Assembly: GCA_024699575.1 (NCBI GenBank)
Contig: JAILPF010000584.1
Span: 1-10,021, forward strand
Source of the DNA: Acetatifactor sp.
GTDB lineage: Bacteria > Bacillota > Clostridia > Lachnospirales > Lachnospiraceae
Direction: 5' to 3'
Length of the DNA: 10,021 nucleotides
Shown here: piece by piece, positions 7,858 to 10,021 of the stretch
Position numbering within the stretch: position 1 is the first letter of the stretch
Layout: the number at the start of each line of letters is the position of its first letter
Program-made: the position numbers and the translations under genes
Notes under the pieces: model-generated
The model's database searches: none
Told to the model about the DNA's origin: nothing
The model's input: only the letters and a program-made list of their open reading frames with translations

Positions 7858-8856
7858 CTAATTAGAGCACAATTTAATCAAATCCTCAACCCTTGCTGTC
7901 GCCATACACTCGACGGTATCGGAAGCGCCATAATAGATTTTCACTGTTCCGTCCTCTTCCAAAATCAAGCCTCCCGGAAATACAACATTGGTACGAAAGC
8001 CCTCATCCACCTCATAGGAGGTCTCCGGAGCAATCAATGGTTTCCTGCTCATTCCGATAATTTTAGACGGGTCTTTTAAATCCAACAACATCACGCCTGC
8101 ACAGTAACGCTTCTGCCATTTTGCTTCCCAGCCATTCTTACCTCTGGTACGGTCAATATCCACTGTGTGGAACAGGGTAAGCCAGCCCGCCTCCGTCTTG
8201 ATGGGCGGTGCCCCCGGGCCAATCTTATCGTTGGCAAAAGGCACATCCTCCACACCCATGACAAGCTCTGATTCGCCCCAATATTTCATATCATAAGACT
8301 TGGACATCCAGATGTCGAAACGATCCACTCCACCTCTGGAATAAACCGGGAAAGGTCTCTCCAGACGCACGAACTTTCCGTCTATCTTTTCCGGGAACAA
8401 TACCATATTTCTGTTGTCCGGCACAGTCATGGACAGAACTTCCACACTCTGAAAATCCTCTGTCACTCCGATTCCTCCGCGCAGACCATGTCTGGTGTCC
8501 ACTGCAAAGCAGATATAGCACTTCCCCTCAATCACGGTAAGTCGCGGATCATACACCTTGGTAATCTCCTCGCTGTGCATGTCCTCCACTGTCAAAAATG
8601 GTTTGTCCTGAACCTCCCAGTGGATTCCGTCCTCCGAGAAAGCCAGACCGATGATGCATTTTTCAAAGCTTCCGACTCCGTCAAACCGATAGTCATTGCG
8701 AAATGCCATCACATATTTTCCCCGATACTTGGTAACGCCTGCGTTAAAAATACAGTCGGCCTCGTAGGGGATATCTTTTTTACTCAATATAGGTTCACCG
8801 CCATTGTAGCGGGTAATCACTTTACTGGATTGTAACACCGGGTACATCTGTGCCAT
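7858..8856 (-). CDS. GH130 family phosphorylase of a distinct subfamily
   Basis: This 332-residue cytoplasmic protein has the GH130 beta-propeller pattern but differs from the subfamily 2 enzyme in the same window and from the roughly 390-residue subfamily 1 mannosylglucose phosphorylases. Visible motifs are CIFNAGV (35-41), SEDGIHWEV (74-82), VYDPRLT (101-107), PDNRNMVLFPEKIDGKFVRLERP (146-168), KIGPGAPPIKT (211-221) and KIYYGASDTVE (306-316). Asp103 is the expected general acid. Arg149, Asn150, Arg167, Lys211 and His230 occupy the phosphate-binding positions with the same spacing as in the first GH130 protein, so I infer phosphorolysis. A special insert, RGKNGWEAKWQKRY (238-251), could shape the acceptor site. 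The sugar linkage is unknown; a beta-mannoside is the family norm. AGGAGG at 8865-8870, eight bases ahead, fixes the start. The gene begins 20 bases after the AraC gene, with which it shares a transcript. Confidence 0.85.
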   Translation of the reverse strand: MAQMYPVLQSSKVITRYNGGEPILSKKDIPYEADCIFNAGVTKYRGKYVMAFRNDYRFDGVGSFEKCIIGLAFSEDGIHWEVQDKPFLTVEDMHSEEITKVYDPRLTVIEGKCYICFAVDTRHGLRGGIGVTEDFQSVEVLSMTVPDNRNMVLFPEKIDGKFVRLERPFPVYSRGGVDRFDIWMSKSYDMKYWGESELVMGVEDVPFANDKIGPGAPPIKTEAGWLTLFHTVDIDRTRGKNGWEAKWQKRYCAGVMLLDLKDPSKIIGMSRKPLIAPETSYEVDEGFRTNVVFPGGLILEEDGTVKIYYGASDTVECMATARVEDLIKLCSN

Positions 8857-8876
8857 TTTTTCTTCCTCCTAATTTG

Positions 8877-10021
8877 TCAGGAATGCAGCTGCCCTCTGTA
8901 TTCTGTGGGGGTGCAACCGTAATACTTCTTAAAACAGCTGGCGAAGTAACGCTGATTACTGTATCCGGTCTGCATCGCTATATCCTGAATTTTCAATGCT
9001 TCATTCGCAAGCAGCTGTTTCGCGGTCTCCATTCTCCGACGAATCAGATATGCCATGAAGCTTTCACCTGTTATCTGTTTAAAAATCTGTCGAACATAGT
9101 TGGGGCTGAAAAACAGCATTCCCGATACACTCTCCAGACTTAATTCTTCATTATCGAGATTCTTCTCTATCAAATCTTTCACCAGAAAGACAATACGGTC
9201 TCCCTGCTTTTCATTCACCACCGCAAATTGTGCACAGCATTTAGCAACATAGGTCTGTAAAACCTGCTGCGCATCTTTGAGACTCCCATATGCAAAATGC
9301 TCCTTCAGGTAATGGGTGACATCCCTATCCTCCCACACCGGATTTTGACCGCCTGCCTTCTGCAACGTCTCCGATATTTCAAATACGAGTTCCACCAGAG
9401 AAACACTTACAAATTCGCTGAGAGTTACATGCATTCCCTCATAGTATCTCAAAATTTCGTAGAGACTCTCCTCCGCCATGTCCTCCCGCCCCATCTGTAT
9501 GTTCCTAAGGAGCTGCTGTTCCAATTCTCTGGGGCGTTCAAAAGTCTGTTTGTCCTTGGCTGTCTGTTTCACCACGTCGTCATAAAAAATAGGTTCCGCA
9601 GCATACATAAGCACCGTTTTCCACACGGATAACGCCTGCACATAAGAATCCGTAAGGTTTTCAAAACAATCCTGTGTTCCACCGACAACGCAGTCTATCT
9701 TGTAATCATAGTATTTCTCCAGGCTATCATTCGCAGCCTGCATGCCTGCGATAATATCCCGTCTAAAACTCAATTCATTATTTTGTGTTCCCACAAAGAA
9801 CACTACAATCTGTTTCTCGTGAAGCTGTAAAAAAAAGGCTTTCAGGCGTTCCGAAAAAATATTATCCTGAACCATCTGTAAAAAGCGTAGCAATTCTCTC
9901 TCATTGTGTTCCGCCTGCTGATAGATTCTCATGATTCCCACAGCATACAGATGAGCCTTTATGTCAAATCCGACTTCAGACGCCTGTTCACGGATACTCT
10001 CCATAGCATCAGGCTGCTCCA
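8877..10021 (-). CDS. AraC-family transcription regulator (YesN-like), 5' end cut by window edge
   Basis: The frame stays open to the right edge (380 residues visible), so the N-terminus is probably missing; the ATG at 10004 has only a poorly spaced GGAG upstream and is not a convincing start. The last 108 residues are an AraC-type DNA-binding domain with two helix-turn-helix motifs: LSLESVSGMLFFSPNYVRQIF and KIQDIAMQTGYSNQRYFASCFKKYYGCTPTEYR. The preceding region (VGIMRI ... CVVGGTQDCFENLTDSYVQAL) resembles the degenerate GGDEF-like middle domain of YesN response regulators and of membrane-bound AraC sensors in Clostridia. The missing part could therefore be a receiver domain or a membrane-anchored sugar sensor. 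The gene ends 20 bases before the GH130 start on the same strand, which suggests that it controls that gene, probably as an activator responding to the imported or external sugar. Confidence 0.88.
   Translation of the reverse strand, partial: EQPDAMESIREQASEVGFDIKAHLYAVGIMRIYQQAEHNERELLRFLQMVQDNIFSERLKAFFLQLHEKQIVVFFVGTQNNELSFRRDIIAGMQAANDSLEKYYDYKIDCVVGGTQDCFENLTDSYVQALSVWKTVLMYAAEPIFYDDVVKQTAKDKQTFERPRELEQQLLRNIQMGREDMAEESLYEILRYYEGMHVTLSEFVSVSLVELVFEISETLQKAGGQNPVWEDRDVTHYLKEHFAYGSLKDAQQVLQTYVAKCCAQFAVVNEKQGDRIVFLVKDLIEKNLDNEELSLESVSGMLFFSPNYVRQIFKQITGESFMAYLIRRRMETAKQLLANEALKIQDIAMQTGYSNQRYFASCFKKYYGCTPTEYRGQLHS

Noticed and set aside
8488..8835. A 115-codon plus-strand open frame opposite the second GH130 gene
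   Set aside because: It is a shadow of a gene with intact catalytic motifs and lacks a ribosome binding site.
7858..8856. Calling the second GH130 protein a beta-1,2-mannosidase (hydrolase)
   Set aside because: Hydrolytic GH130 members have lost the phosphate-binding residues, while Arg149, Asn150, Arg167, Lys211 and His230 are all retained here.

Overview
The window looks like chromosomal DNA from an anaerobic, plant-fibre-degrading member of the Clostridia, most probably Lachnospiraceae or a relative such as Ruminococcus, Roseburia or Butyrivibrio. The reasons are the strong AGGAGG ribosome binding sites, the moderate G+C content, a cellobiose 2-epimerase of the Ruminococcus albus type, GH130 enzymes close to the Thermotoga TM1225 / R. 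albus RaMP2 type, and a YesN-like AraC regulator placed directly before a sugar phosphorylase gene. This placement is by recollection of sequences, not by a database search.

Layout from left to right. Positions 1-2101 (minus strand) hold a GH130 beta-mannoside phosphorylase gene followed 16 bases later by a cellobiose 2-epimerase gene that runs off the left edge. Positions 2102-2292 are a divergent control region with a strong sigma-A promoter to the right, a probable promoter to the left and an 18-base palindrome. Positions 2293-3561 (plus) encode a methyl-accepting chemotaxis protein without an external sensor domain. A shared hairpin at 3563-3619 separates it from a convergent minus-strand pair: a second sensorless chemotaxis protein (4193-5488) and, downstream of it, a small FMN-binding split-barrel protein (3627-4103). 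A second divergent region (5489-5698) leads into a secreted three-module protein (5699-7795) with an alginate-lyase-like catalytic domain, a ricin-type beta-trefoil and an AbfB (CBM42) beta-trefoil. Another bidirectional hairpin (7804-7845) ends it. Positions 7858-10021 (minus) hold a second, different GH130 gene and, upstream of it in the same transcription unit, an AraC-family regulator whose 5' end lies outside the window.

How the genes fit together (inference): the secreted lyase-like protein would bind and cut an arabinofuranose-decorated, uronate-containing polysaccharide outside the cell. The intracellular GH130 phosphorylases and the epimerase would process imported mannosyl oligosaccharides to mannose 1-phosphate and glucosyl products, saving ATP. 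The AraC protein probably controls at least the second GH130 gene. The chemotaxis receptors may tune movement to internal or membrane state. No transporter lies in the window. There are no RNA genes, insertion sequences, CRISPR arrays or intact phage parts, and no gene-free stretch longer than about 210 bases.
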